From assembly GCF_040954645.1 (NCBI RefSeq), contig NC_092803.1, positions 13,951,230 to 14,015,229 on the forward strand: a DNA stretch of 64,000 bases, written 5' to 3'. Below, piece by piece: positions 1 through 9,999 of this stretch (position 1 is the stretch's first letter; every line of letters starts with the position of its first letter). Made by a program: the position numbers and the translations under genes. The notes below the pieces were generated by a model. It ran no database searches. It was not told where the DNA came from and saw nothing but the letters and a program-made list of their open reading frames with translations. This stretch comes from Diabrotica undecimpunctata. Its lineage: Eukaryota > Arthropoda > Insecta > Coleoptera > Chrysomelidae.

Positions 1-213
1 GCCGTCATGTTGAGCAGCTCGCTGACGACTCTTCATTTTTGGTGCTTAATGATTGAAACTGTGAAATGTGTTTCTGCTACTTACTTAAGAGACTTAATAA
101 ATCCATTACCAATAACTAAGGGTTTTATGCATCTCAAGTCAAGAAGAGAGAAAAAAAGGGTCAACTTCACCTTTCCTAATATTGTTCGGAAGCTATTTTC
201 TCGTGGCATGTTA

Positions 214-423
214 AAGTAATTACTATTTAAATGGGAATAAGCCACAATTAAAGGTTAAAGTACGTTTATTGACGTTTCAATTTCCACTTCGGAAATCGTT
301 TTTTTTTGTTTTTCTCTTTTTCTCGAAATCTTCGAGAACGATTTCCGAAATGGAAATTGAAACGTCAATAAACGTACTTTAACCTTTAATTGTGGCTTAT
401 TCCCATTTAAATAGTAATAACTT
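214..423. repeat. Near-perfect palindrome of two Penelope-type termini
   Basis: The left arm (about 214-301) and right arm (about 338-423) are reverse complements with only two or three mismatches, around a spacer of about 36 bp that itself holds a small hairpin (ctcgaa/ttcgag). Each arm holds the same block found at 16482-16577 and, split, at 19232-19278 plus 19747-19788: a short hairpin (atttcc-gaag-tggaaat), then gaaacgtc, then a tail ending in cattattaaatagtaa-like sequence. In this window that block lies on both sides of a GIY-YIG Penelope-like fragment, so I read it as the terminus of that element family. Two termini lie head to head here with no coding sequence between them. Confidence 0.8.
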
Positions 424-438
424 TATTTTTTTTTGCAG

Positions 439-516
439 AACAAAAAACTTTCTAGAACCCTCAGCAAAAAAACACCAAGAGAAGAAGATTCAGAGGATGA
501 TGACGACATTATGTAA
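439..516 (+). CDS. Possible terminal exon of a host gene (acidic C-terminus)
   Basis: A strong splice-acceptor shape, a run of about 14 pyrimidines followed by gcag (ending at 438), is followed by 25 open codons and a TAA at 514-516. The peptide is lysine-rich and then very acidic, ending EEDSEDDDDIM, a composition typical of the C-termini of nuclear proteins. AATAAA-like polyadenylation sequence follows within about 40 bases (around 540-555). I cannot identify the gene. The preceding exon is not visible with confidence: the open frame at 7-219 does not join in a convincing phase, and the Penelope-type palindrome would lie in the intron. Alternatively this is a chance open frame. Confidence 0.35.
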   Translation, partial: NKKLSRTLSKKTPREEDSEDDDDIM

Positions 517-839
517 TTCAAGAAAATGAAGAATTGAATAATTAAAAATAAAAATAAGGAATATAATAGAGAAGAGATAATAGCGCTGAAAAAAGAAAAT
601 AAAGCAAGAATTTAAAGATGCACCTAACAGGAAATGTCGAAACATAATGTGCAATGATGCTAAGAAACAATATATGTCTGGTACAAATGAATAACTATGG
701 CAAAAAAATGAAAAAAAAGGGCAATGAAAAAAAAAGAAAACTCAGATTTCTTATTGGAGAAAGGGTCTACATCAAAAATGACCTGACCGAAAAAAAAAAA
801 AAATACAATTAAGCAGAAAATTGTAAATAAAAGCAAGGA

Positions 840-1390
840 ATTATTGATTAAGCATTTAAGAAAGAAACTTAAATCAACCTGAGACTGACCAAGAGTAACA
901 GATGTGCTGGGGCATGAATAAAATAATTAAGACCAAAGATATATCTTATAATACAAAAATAAGAGTATACAAAACTATAATTAGACTCATAACGCCATAC
1001 GCTGCCGCGACTATGACTATGGACTATGAACCAAACCATACAGAATAGATTGCAAGCATGGGAAAGAAAGAGACTTCGGAGAATTTTTGGTGGAAAAGTA
1101 GTAGAGGGAGAAAATGAAGAAGCCGAACTAATGTAAAAGTGTAATAAATGTATGCTAACGTAGACTAGAACGGCTCGGACATCTAGAAAGAATGCAAGGT
1201 AGTAGACTAGTCAAGAATATTGCTTGGAGAATACCAGAGGGCAAAAAAGAGAGGAAGGTCAAAAAATAAATAAAGAGATTTAGTGATGAAAGATGTCAGA
1301 GTTATGGGAATCAAAGATTAGAAGCTGACAGTTAAGAACAGAAAACGATGGAAATTATCTATCCAACAATGGGCCTATAAGGCCTGTTAA
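840..1390 (+). pseudogene. Decayed LINE, C-terminal part of the reverse transcriptase ORF
   Basis: Short conceptual segments in shifting frames match the usual tail of insect LINE reverse transcriptases: KIRVYKTIIR-like, a degraded ETWTL block, an LQAWERK-LRRIFGGK block, and near 1160-1290 an RLGHLERMQ block followed by a GRSKNK-like basic segment. Stops and frameshifts are frequent, so this is an old copy. The stretch 540-840 is A-rich and shows nothing else. Confidence 0.55.
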
Positions 1391-1399
1391 AGCTACACA

Positions 1400-2400
1400 T
1401 ACAAGGGTTTGGATCTCCCTCGCTATATATAGAAAAGCCTAAATAATATTGACACGTAATCCAAAACGTTTCAAAGGTCATGTCTCTTGTAAATAATTTT
1501 GATATAATATAATATGAAATTACATACTCTGTATAAAATGTATTTTACTGTATAGTGCTATATGGTAAATACATAAAAATTGGAAACGTTGTAACAATCG
1601 TCGTTTTAATTAATTTTACTATTTCTTATCCAAACCTTCTTATATACTTATAAAGTCAAAACTAGGTGCTATTTGAATGAAGTCTGATGATATTTTTTCT
1701 CCACTATTTACCAAACAAACATCCCTTTAATTATCCCCAGTTACTAAACACATTCTAAATATCCTTAAATTGTTACTCCCAATCAATCTCTTAAAGCAAA
1801 CATAACGACAGCGATACAAACATGCCACCGCGTCGCATACCAATAAAAAAACATCCAGTTTCCTTTAACGAGTTCCGGAGCTTCTGCTTGGAAAAAAACA
1901 TAAAGAAAACGCATAAAGGGTTGGTCATTCGAGGCATTATACAGGGAATGGATCGTCTAGGCTGTCAAGAAAATAGACCAGGCCTATTTAATGGTTGTTT
2001 ATTGGTCTCTCGGCGGGCTATACACTGTTCTGGTAGATGCAAAAATAAGATTACGAACACAGTTACTTAGATGAAAGAAAATGCTGAAATATGTCATTTT
2101 CGCTAGTGTCTAACGAATGCTGTTAGCTATAAAAGTTATTTTGGTATCGTATAACGTATAAATCAAATACAAGGATCCTCTGATAAAATAGTTGACAAGG
2201 GGGCAAAATGTCTATAGATATAATATTTGCAAAATGAAATTGCACATTGTATTTTTGATTTTGTTTTTTCGTAGTTAGTTTCTCCCAGTTCTCAAATAAA
2301 TAAACCCTTATCCACGACTTAGCTTTCCAATCAAAGCACGAGTAGCTGCTCGCAAACATTTCCATTTATTTGCTTACCCTATCTCCAAACCTAGTGATTG
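1400..2400. other. No recognisable gene
   Basis: AT-rich sequence. An 82-codon open frame at 1822-2070 (+) begins MPPRRIPIKKHP, but it has no family I recognise and no clear regulatory context. An 80-codon frame at 2123-2365 (-) looks equally accidental. I see no RNA gene or clear repeat here. Confidence 0.5.
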
Positions 2401-2414
2401 TTCAGTCCCCCTTT

Positions 2415-3060
2415 TCAACCCTCTATATGCAAAATAAAAATTGTTACAAAAGTAATTTTAATTTTATTAAAAAAAAATAAAATCTTTGTTTCTCCCAGCA
2501 CCGGGAGCGTAATGCTGTCTTTTTTTGTGAAGTTAACGATTTGTATTTTTTGAGCATTGACTATCTGTCTCTCTTGTTTACACCAATCGTCAACTATATT
2601 TAGGGCTATTTGCATTCTCCCAAACACTATCTGGGCAAATTTGTCCCAGACGATGATTGCAATATCGTCAGCGTAGCCTAGACAGTATTTTTTGTGTACA
2701 GATATTTGAGATCCTCTACCAATGCCCAAAGTAGAGGTGACCGAATTCCTCCTTTTGGAAACCCTCCACCTGCTTTTGATTTGATGGTTGATTTACCTAG
2801 AGTGGATATTACTTTCCTATTCTTCCCTGGGGTGCCCTCATCCATTTGTATATTACCGCAGTGTGGCTCGTCCACTCATTGCCATTATGATAGAGTTAGT
2901 AGCAACATTATTCAATGTCTCAAAATGTCTAAGTGAATCTAAAAAAGTGGCCATTATTGCTATCTATAGAACTTTACCTAGTCGGCCTATGGCCTATATT
3001 GGTTTCCCTATCTACAGTACTCAGAAATTTTTGAACGAAAGTGCATGTTTGTGAGTTCTC
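2415..3060 (-). pseudogene. LINE reverse transcriptase fragment (R1/I-like) with frameshift
   Basis: On the minus strand a degraded block corresponding to the catalytic-Asp region (near 2880-2960) is followed by GGFPKGGIRSPLLWALV (about 2720-2790), equivalent to the GxPQGGxLSPLLWNL motif. After a frame change comes GYADDIAII (about 2640-2675), the YADD catalytic box, and then the LNIVDDWC and FTK blocks. This order is typical of R1/I-type LINE reverse transcriptases. The frame break between the PQG-like and YADD boxes makes it a pseudogene. Confidence 0.7.
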
Positions 3061-3089
3061 TAATAATTTCTTTCTTCTTTGGTCTTCCT

Positions 3090-3530
3090 AAATTTGCCAT
3101 TAGTCTTCTTTAAGAAACCTATTTCTTTAATTGTAGCACCATCCTTTGCCATGACTTTATTGTTGCCATTACTAGAAAATGGTTTACATCAACATCTTGG
3201 CTTCTAATACGCTTGCATATCTTACCTGTCCTCATATTTTTTTGTTTACGGTTACATAATCATCTTAGTTCACGAGTTGTGAACTGTATTTATGAGTATG
3301 TCACTTTCTGAAAAAAAAAACCGTTTCGTTATTTTCAAATTATTCAAAGTTACAGAATGTCTTAAGAATTTACAATTTTCATTGCAGATTCTCTCTGAAT
3401 TTAAGCCGAGGATTTTTAGAATGGGTTTATTGCCAATTCTCTCATTAAAGTCTCCCATTTATATAATATTATCACTGTTATTGTACTTATTTATTAACAG
3501 GTACAGACTCTTAGTAAAAGGATTTTGATT
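3090..3530 (-). pseudogene. APE-type endonuclease fragment of a LINE
   Basis: A minus-strand open frame (3270-3458) begins MGDFNERIGNKP, the GDFNAxxG box of LINE apurinic-like endonucleases, and continues through a GLNSERICNEN block to LNNLKITKRFF. Further downstream on the minus strand, in another frame, VNHFLVMATI resembles the C-terminal SDHxLV box. It lies just upstream, in the minus sense, of the reverse transcriptase piece at 2415-3060, so the two may be one internally deleted element. The endonuclease style differs somewhat from that reverse transcriptase, so two elements are also possible. Confidence 0.6.
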
Positions 3531-3749
3531 TCTGTTTTCGTTCCTCTGGTGCATAGTTGTATTTCCTTTTTCTAGTTTTTATATTGATATCAGTTTGTGT
3601 TTTTTTATATATTCATAATTCTCACTAGAATTTGATCATCTTCTATGTATAAACAAAGGTACTCCCTTACTAGCTCCGTTCTTTTGTTTTTTACTTCACA
3701 ATATATTACTATAAAAGGGTTCACAAGTTAATCAATGTTAGTCAACAAA

Positions 3750-5270
3750 AACTAAATATATTGAAGATCTTTTCATGGACACAAGAACGGAACCAACACA
3801 AATTGATCACGAGGAAGCTCCAATAATATTAAAATCTGAAGTCCAACATGCTTTAAACAACTCAAAATCTCGCAGAGCCCCTGGGCTAGATGAAGTTCAT
3901 ATCGAGCTGATTAAACTGATAGACAAAGACAATTTAAGTGCAATAACTATACTCTTTAACAACATATACAAATCTGGTGAGATACCTACAGAATGGCTGC
4001 TATCGACCTTTGTTCCGCTACCAAAAAACAAGAACTCCAAACACTGTAATGACTATAGATTTATCAGCTTAATGTCACACTTATTAAAAACATTTTTGAA
4101 GGTTATACATGCAAGAATATTCAGAAAGTACGAAGCGGATATGAGTAATAGACAGTTTGGCTTTCGTAACGCCTTCGGAACAGTGGAAGCTCTGTATAGT
4201 TTCACAACTCTTGCCCAAAAATGTCGAGATCAACAAAAAGATCTTTTCGTTGCGTTTATAGACTATGAGAAAGCTTTCGACAAAGTTAAAAATAACATTC
4301 TCATGGAATGTCTACAGAGAAAAGGACTCGACAAAAATGACATTAACATAATGAGAAATCTCTATTGGAACCAACAGGCTGTGGTAACATTAAATGGAAA
4401 TAGCACGGATGCGCAACAGATAGAGTAGTATATAAGTAGAGGAGTGAGACAGGGCTGTGTACTTTTACCATTACTATTTAATATATATTCTGAAGAGTTA
4501 TTTACGCAAGCACTTGCAAACTTAGTTTGCAAGTGCTTGCGTAAGGGATCAAGATAAATAGTGAAAATATAAATAACATCCGTTATTCTGACAATACAGT
4601 CATTATCGCTGAAAGTGAGACACACTTGCAGACGTTTCTAAACACAATTTGTGATACTGGGGAACAGTTTGGTTTAACAATAAACATAAAGAAAACAAAA
4701 ACCATGGTTATCAGTAAGAAGATCTAAATCCGAAATCAGAAATTCCTTCAAGAATAGAGCAATCAAAAGCAGCCTTTTTGAAGATGAAAAGTTTCTGAGT
4801 AACCAAAGACTCAATCTGCAAATCCGATACCGGATGGTAAAATGTTATATCCAAAGTCTGGACTGTTAATGTTGACTTAATGAGAAAACTGGAAGCTTTT
4901 GAGATGTGGCTTTTTAGGAGAATTTTGAAGATACCATGGACCGATCATATTACGAACGAAATGGTGTTGCACAGAATGGGAGAGACAGAAAACTTTTGAC
5001 CATTAAAAGGCGAAAGACAGCATATTTGGGGCACATACTTAGAAATAATAAGTAGGAATTGTTGCAGCTGATTAATTATGAAGGGTAAAATCGAAGGAAA
5101 AAGGGGTTCTGGCAGACGACAAATATCCTGGCTGAAAACATTCGCGACTGGACCGGGTTAAACACATAGACGCTCTTAAGAAAAGCAGAAGATAGAGACG
5201 AGTTTGCAATGGTTATAGCCAACCTTCATTAGTGGAGACGGCACTAGAAGAAAAAGGTAACAAAGAGTAT
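3750..5270 (+). pseudogene. RTE/BovB-like LINE copy A (reverse transcriptase to 3' end)
   Basis: An open frame of 217 codons (3775-4428) carries the reverse transcriptase N-terminal half: SRRAPGLDEVHIELIK, a DYRFISLM block, QFGFRNAFGT and FVAFIDYEKAFDKV with the first catalytic Asp. After a stop, the frame resumes with RGVRQGCVL and an IRYSDNTVI box in which the YADD Ala is Ser and the second Asp is Asn. It then runs through the EAFEMW and GRRQISW-like tail to about 5265. The best-preserved relative is the copy at 51605-53528. A perfect 20-bp-arm palindrome interrupts it at 4502-4544. A pentanucleotide run follows at 5341. The mutated active site and several frameshifts show it is dead. Confidence 0.85.
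4502..4544. repeat. Perfect 20-bp inverted repeat with a 3-bp loop
   Basis: The arms 4502-4521 and 4525-4544 are exact reverse complements separated by tta. The left arm belongs to the reverse transcriptase reading frame (the segment after the NIYSEELF block). The right arm replaces the codons expected there, after which coding sequence resumes near 4548. This pattern fits a local template switch that copied the left arm back as its complement. Confidence 0.85.
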
Positions 5271-5340
5271 TAATGAGATTAATAGATCATTTAAAAATCA
5301 GTCGTATAAAAATAATTATACTTTAAAATATATCAAAAAA

Positions 5341-5366
5341 GAATAGAATAGAATAGAATAGAATAG
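5341..5366 (+). repeat. (GAATA)n microsatellite
   Basis: Five units of gaata, downstream of RTE copy A. It could be a modified element tail or an independent microsatellite. Confidence 0.85.
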
Positions 5367-5434
5367 AAATATGCTTTATTGTTACTGAAAATTGTACAAT
5401 TTTATGGACAAAGCCTAAAAAAAGTCATCATATC

Positions 5435-5686
5435 CTAATATTTCTCGTAGGATCTGGTTTGGGTGGTCAGCTTAGCAAATTTTACTCTGATTTTTTCTTC
5501 CATCGTCTCCATTACTATTACTTGCTTCAAATCTCTGAACAGGAAGCATTCAGCAACGTATCTGGACACGTTTGCGGCTTCTCTCAGGCATTTGATGTGG
5601 GCTACTTGGATCTTATTTTTGGTTGTGTTGCATCTGTGTCGCCATGTTAATTTACTTCTTCTTCCTATAAGTGCTATGGCGTTGTA
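5435..5686 (-). other. Unassigned 83-codon open frame without ATG start
   Basis: On the minus strand, TAA (5687-5689) is followed by 83 open codons to a TAG at 5435-5437. The conceptual peptide begins YNAIALIGRRSKLTW, includes AHIKCLREAANVSRY and FLFRDLKQVIV, and ends near TTQTRSYEKY. Composition and flow look protein-like, and it sits among transposon debris, so it may be the C-terminal end of a retrotransposon protein that I do not recognise. The plus-strand frames here (5459-5702) would be shadows. Confidence 0.3.
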
Positions 5687-5699
5687 TTACTTTTTTATT

Positions 5700-8440
5700 T
5701 AAAGTAAAATGCAAAGGCGGGCGTCACAGAACTAGCACCACAAGATGGCGTCGTCGTCACGCCACGTTACGGGTACCGTCACAAAATAGCGGTCTCTTGA
5801 TCAATTCGTTTCTAGTCATCATATATTTATTCTAAGCAGGTTTAACCTGGTCATAACAAAATACAGACATTAAATAAGAACAAATGTATATAAACGTTAA
5901 ATGTGGCGTTGGTCCATTGTGACTCATTAGAATTTAGCTTTATTTTTTTATTCGATGTGTCTGTCTTGAACTCTTGGCTGTTCTCTTCTCTTCTTTTTCT
6001 TCTTTCTCTTCTTTTTTGAACATAACTGCCAGTATTTTCTCTAGATCTATGTATATTTTCCCTTGGACACTCCATTCTTTCACCTGAAAGTATTCACAAC
6101 GAAAAGAATTTGGCACAAATTAACTAGCTTTGAAGAAAATAATGACTTATATTGAATGGCTGCTGAATCCTTTATATAGTCTCCGATTTCTGTTCAGTTT
6201 TGGTTCTTGTTACAAAAGTTATGTTCATTTCTTTTAGTATCTTAGTTTGATCAATTTCTTTTTGACTTTACATTAAAACTTGGATATATCCCCTAAATTA
6301 CAGTAATTTTTATGTGTCATAGATATACCATTCGACGTTTCAAACTGTGAAAGTTCCCATTTGTTTCGTCCAGCAGCATATTTTGTTTATCTACGACTAC
6401 GCCCATGGTTTTAAGATTAATCTGACAAAACAAGCGTTGCTTATAACCGAACTGATAGTGGAGAAATGTAAATTCCTAGAATTGCAAACCGCTAACCGAA
6501 TCATTTTTCCGATTTCTTTACTATCGAGGTTATCACCATGACTTCTAGTAATTAATAGAATTTAAAGCGGCAAATAGCGAAGCGAATACAAAAAAGGTTT
6601 TTATCAAATGTAGGACATGTTAGACCCCATAAATATTCACTAAGTGTTTGTGTTGACGAACGCTTTGAGGTAGGTAATTGTTTCGTTTTGTAAATAGATA
6701 GTTGCATAGCTATTTATCGACAGTTGCTTAATATAGCGTCTATTATATTAACATATCGAATTATCAGGTACTATATAAAAATTTAATTTGGATTATGGAA
6801 ATGCACTTGACTGCGTTTTTCTTTGATAATATATAAAGACAACAAACATACTAACACTTAAAGTCGACGAAAATAACGTGCAAGGTTATTGGTATAAAAG
6901 TAACAATTTTTTTTTTATTTGAAATCAATAATTTGTGTAGTTTATTCAAAATTCTTCGTTCTTTGTAATTGTCCAATATTAAGTGCTATATGGCAGTTAA
7001 GGGATGTATACAATAAATTAAATAATGAAAATGTAAACAAAAATCTCCTATGAAAAAATAAACACCATATAAAAGAAAATATCACGTAAATACACTATTA
7101 CTTACTAATTCCAACAATCTAGGCTTGTAGGGCCTTTAAAACAAATAAATATATCATAAACTCCAAAAGATATACAGAAAAACCGGTCCCCAGAAAAATC
7201 TCTGCTCAATCACTTCCAACTTACCCCAAAAGCTAAATAATAAATAGCATCTCAGGGACCGAAACGGAGGTTAATCTAAAGAAAAAGGACGTCGCGAAGA
7301 AATAAATACGCATTTTACTATCTAAAAAAGTGCACCCTTGATGCACATTATACTTCTGGAGTTTCGGACTCGGAAAAAGGGCTTCGGCGTATCTCAGAGC
7401 CAATTGTGGGGTGTAAAACACAGGGGAAGTTGACAAGGAATGTGAATAGGGTTAGTAGCAATTCTAGCTGGCTCTGTAATAATGCTGGACATTGACATAT
7501 TGCCCCCGCTTGCCGGGATGATATATAGAGAGAAATTGGATTTTTGAAGTATAGGTTATTTAGTGTATAAGGGAAATAACAGAAAATACAATATTTATTT
7601 GCCGAAAAGTATTTTTACGACAAGAATATTAATATGGGTAAGCGTTGTTTAACGGATGATTATCCGGTATTCTGGTAAACTTTAGTACAAAGTGAAGTCT
7701 AGTGACATTTCAGGAAAAAAAAATGAATAACATGTTTTATTCTTCTTCTCATGATTCCTTTTTTACCTGTTCAAATTTCATTTAATATTTTTAATACATA
7801 ATGTAAACTTGCACCAACAATTTGCGTTACCAAGAGCGATTTTAATTAGCACCCGTTATATAAGTATGTCTTAATGTATCAGGCAGAGTTGTAGAATAAA
7901 TGTTTGAGGAAATTCAGGTCTCGTTATTTTACATTTTAAGAAAAGTTCTTAACCATCAAATATGAAACATGTTTAATCATCCGGCAAATTCTTCCAAATG
8001 TTTGCGTTTACAAAATTCTATTAGCTATGCTCATGGCTAACAAATCCCAAAAAGAATTATGCTACGCTTTCTAATTAGCATATCGATGGCAAGTCATAAT
8101 TCTCTTATGATCCTTTTCCTTCTCTGAAACAAGTCAATAGCTTGTGCGTTTTATCTATCCACTAACCCTTTACTTCTAAGAACAGGTCCAATACTCTCGA
8201 TTCCCAATAAACCTCCGAAAATAAAGGAAGTCCCTTTCACCCGAGTCGCTCCTTAATTCTAAAATATTGTTAGGGCTAATCTCGTATGAGCCAAAAAAAT
8301 TCACTTCTTCAGAAAAAAATTAAGCTCTCATTGAGTCTGCTCTCAAACTGTCCCGGTAATTTCGATTTTTGTATTAATTATAGACTTGATGTCACTTCTG
8401 TTGGCCTTCATACATCATACTTAGTATCTGATATACAGGG
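5700..8440. other. Long stretch with no recognisable gene
   Basis: AT-rich sequence without any protein match I can make. The 74-codon minus frame at 5851-6075 is low-complexity Arg/Lys/Glu. Around 6333-6365 there is a gaaacgtc-like stretch on the minus strand that weakly resembles the Penelope terminal hairpin. No RNA gene is seen. Confidence 0.5.
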
Positions 8441-8745
8441 ATTACAGTAACAAAAGCATTCATAATACACGTCGAATGTAGACATGGAGTTCCTTTTTGA
8501 TCAAGGACGAAATTTTGAATCGTAGTTAAAAAGAATTTCTCCAAACTCCATCCTCAATCAGACAGAATGGTCGAAAGACATAATAGAACTGTTTGTCAAT
8601 ACCTTTCAATGTTTGCCGTTGATAATCAAAAAGATTGGGATACTTTAAGTCCTCTATTCCTGTTAGCCTATAGAAGTTCCAAATATAAATCAGTCGGTTA
8701 TTCTCCATGATGATCAGCGGAAGAGAAATGAAGCTTCCTTAATAT
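8440..8745 (+). pseudogene. Ty3/Gypsy integrase core fragment
   Basis: The plus strand encodes VTKAFIIHVECRHGVPF, then after a one-base frame change DQGRNFES, the second-Asp region of the integrase DD35E core. Further on come HPQSDRMVERHNRT (8549 onward, with the Glu of the triad) and DWDTLSPLFLLAYRSS, ending at a VGYSP block. Integrase inserts retrotransposon cDNA into chromosomes. The frameshift and stops make this a relic. The rest of the element is not adjacent, and the piece at 9735-9990 may derive from the same or a related copy. Confidence 0.85.
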
Positions 8746-9638
8746 ATTATTTTTGGAAGATTGCCTCATGAACTCTAGTCTTAAAATTTGTTAATATATT
8801 CCCTTTTGATTATATAACTCTAATTATTTGCAAACTAAACATCTAAATCTTTAAGTGGTTCAATTGTGTCAAAATTACCAACAAAGTTTCAGTATACTCC
8901 CCTGCGCCGCAGGCCGATTTTTAAAAACTTTTATATCACTTTGCATAAAGTAACCAAGTACTGTACTTGTAGAACTTGAAGGCATAACCACGATAGCAGT
9001 TTCTTAAGATAATCCTGTACTTTTAAGGAAATAAATAATAAAAAAATTTAAAACAAGTGTTCTAAGATTTTCAAAAACTAAGCCCAGTTCCTAATAATAT
9101 AACACTTCTCGGTTACCTTGTTTATGTTGTGAAATTACAATTTATCGTTTAAGACTCGTCGCGAGTGTCCTGTGAAGGAATCAGACATTACATGGATTTA
9201 CTAAGAAGTCTATGACAGGAGGTTTGTTTCAAAAGTTTAAAGAATATATTATCAAAACCAACCAATTTTTTATGTTCATAGCTTTGGACAACTTTTATAA
9301 TTTTTAAATGAGAATATGGCTGTTGTTAGGCTGGACAATCCTAGAGCCATAAATTTAAAATGAAATGTTAATCCTATTAACAGAACATAAACGTGCTTTC
9401 TTTGTCAAATTGGGGTCAATTGACAATTGTCAATTGTCAAAACAAAATTTCATTGCTTAAGAATTAAGTTAGAAGCTTATTCCTAAATAACTTACTTCTT
9501 TAATTGGAAGATTTTTCATTGGTATCATTAACAGTGATATACCTCTATATTTTGTTTTCAATTAAGTAAGTATTGTATTAATCAAATTTTTAGGTTGAAA
9601 CTAAATGCAATTTTTGCTTCTTATTTTCTACGGAAAAA
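8746..9638. other. No recognisable gene
   Basis: AT-rich spacer between two Gypsy integrase pieces. A nested palindrome built on caattgacaattgtcaattg lies at about 9416-9440. Nothing else is recognisable. Confidence 0.5.
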
Positions 9639-9712
9639 AGGAAGAATTGGCAGTTGACAGACAAAGAAGAATTGACAGTTGACAGACAAAGAAGAATTGA
9701 CAGTTGACAAAT
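9639..9712 (+). repeat. 25-bp tandem repeat, about three copies
   Basis: A unit of about 25 bp (gaagaattgacagttgacag plus acaaa) is repeated nearly perfectly, directly upstream of the Gypsy integrase C-terminal fragment. The first copy differs by one base (ggcag for gacag). Confidence 0.85.
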
Positions 9713-9734
9713 GGTTTCGGTATTGTCTAAGCTT

Positions 9735-9990
9735 TATGGTTGGTTGGTAATGCAGATTCAACGCTTACCGACAGTGTCGTCACACTGTCTCACCCAAGTG
9801 CCCCATACTCTGCCTCAGTATGCGTATACAATCCCACACGTAAGAAAGGACTTTGTCCGAAACTTCAACGAAACTGGGAAGGTCCGTACACCGTCCTGCA
9901 GAAAATAAACGATGGAATCTACCGCATCCAGTTTTCAGCTAGAAGTTAACCCAAGGTAGTTCATAGCGAGAGACTACATATAACAAAACC
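9735..9990 (+). pseudogene. Ty3/Gypsy integrase C-terminal domain fragment
   Basis: The frame opened at 9740 reads VCVYNPTRKKGLCPKL, then NWEGPYTVLQKINDGIYRIQ, the GPY/F module of Ty3/Gypsy integrase C-terminal domains. After an in-frame stop at 9947-9949 it reads PKVVHSERLH, the expected next block. This domain helps choose the insertion target. The sequence beyond 9990 shows no macrodomain, unlike the element at 43550-44698. The following 200 bp include an AATAAA-type signal (near 10190) and could be LTR sequence, but I cannot find its partner. Confidence 0.8.
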
Positions 9991-9999
9991 CTTGACAAA

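Noticed and set aside
1822..2070. 82-codon open frame beginning MPPRRIPIKKHP
   Set aside because: No recognisable family, no supporting context, and a length expected by chance over 64 kb.
9639..9712. CRISPR-like direct repeats
   Set aside because: Simple contiguous 25-bp tandem units without spacers, in an animal genome; no CRISPR array is present in the window.
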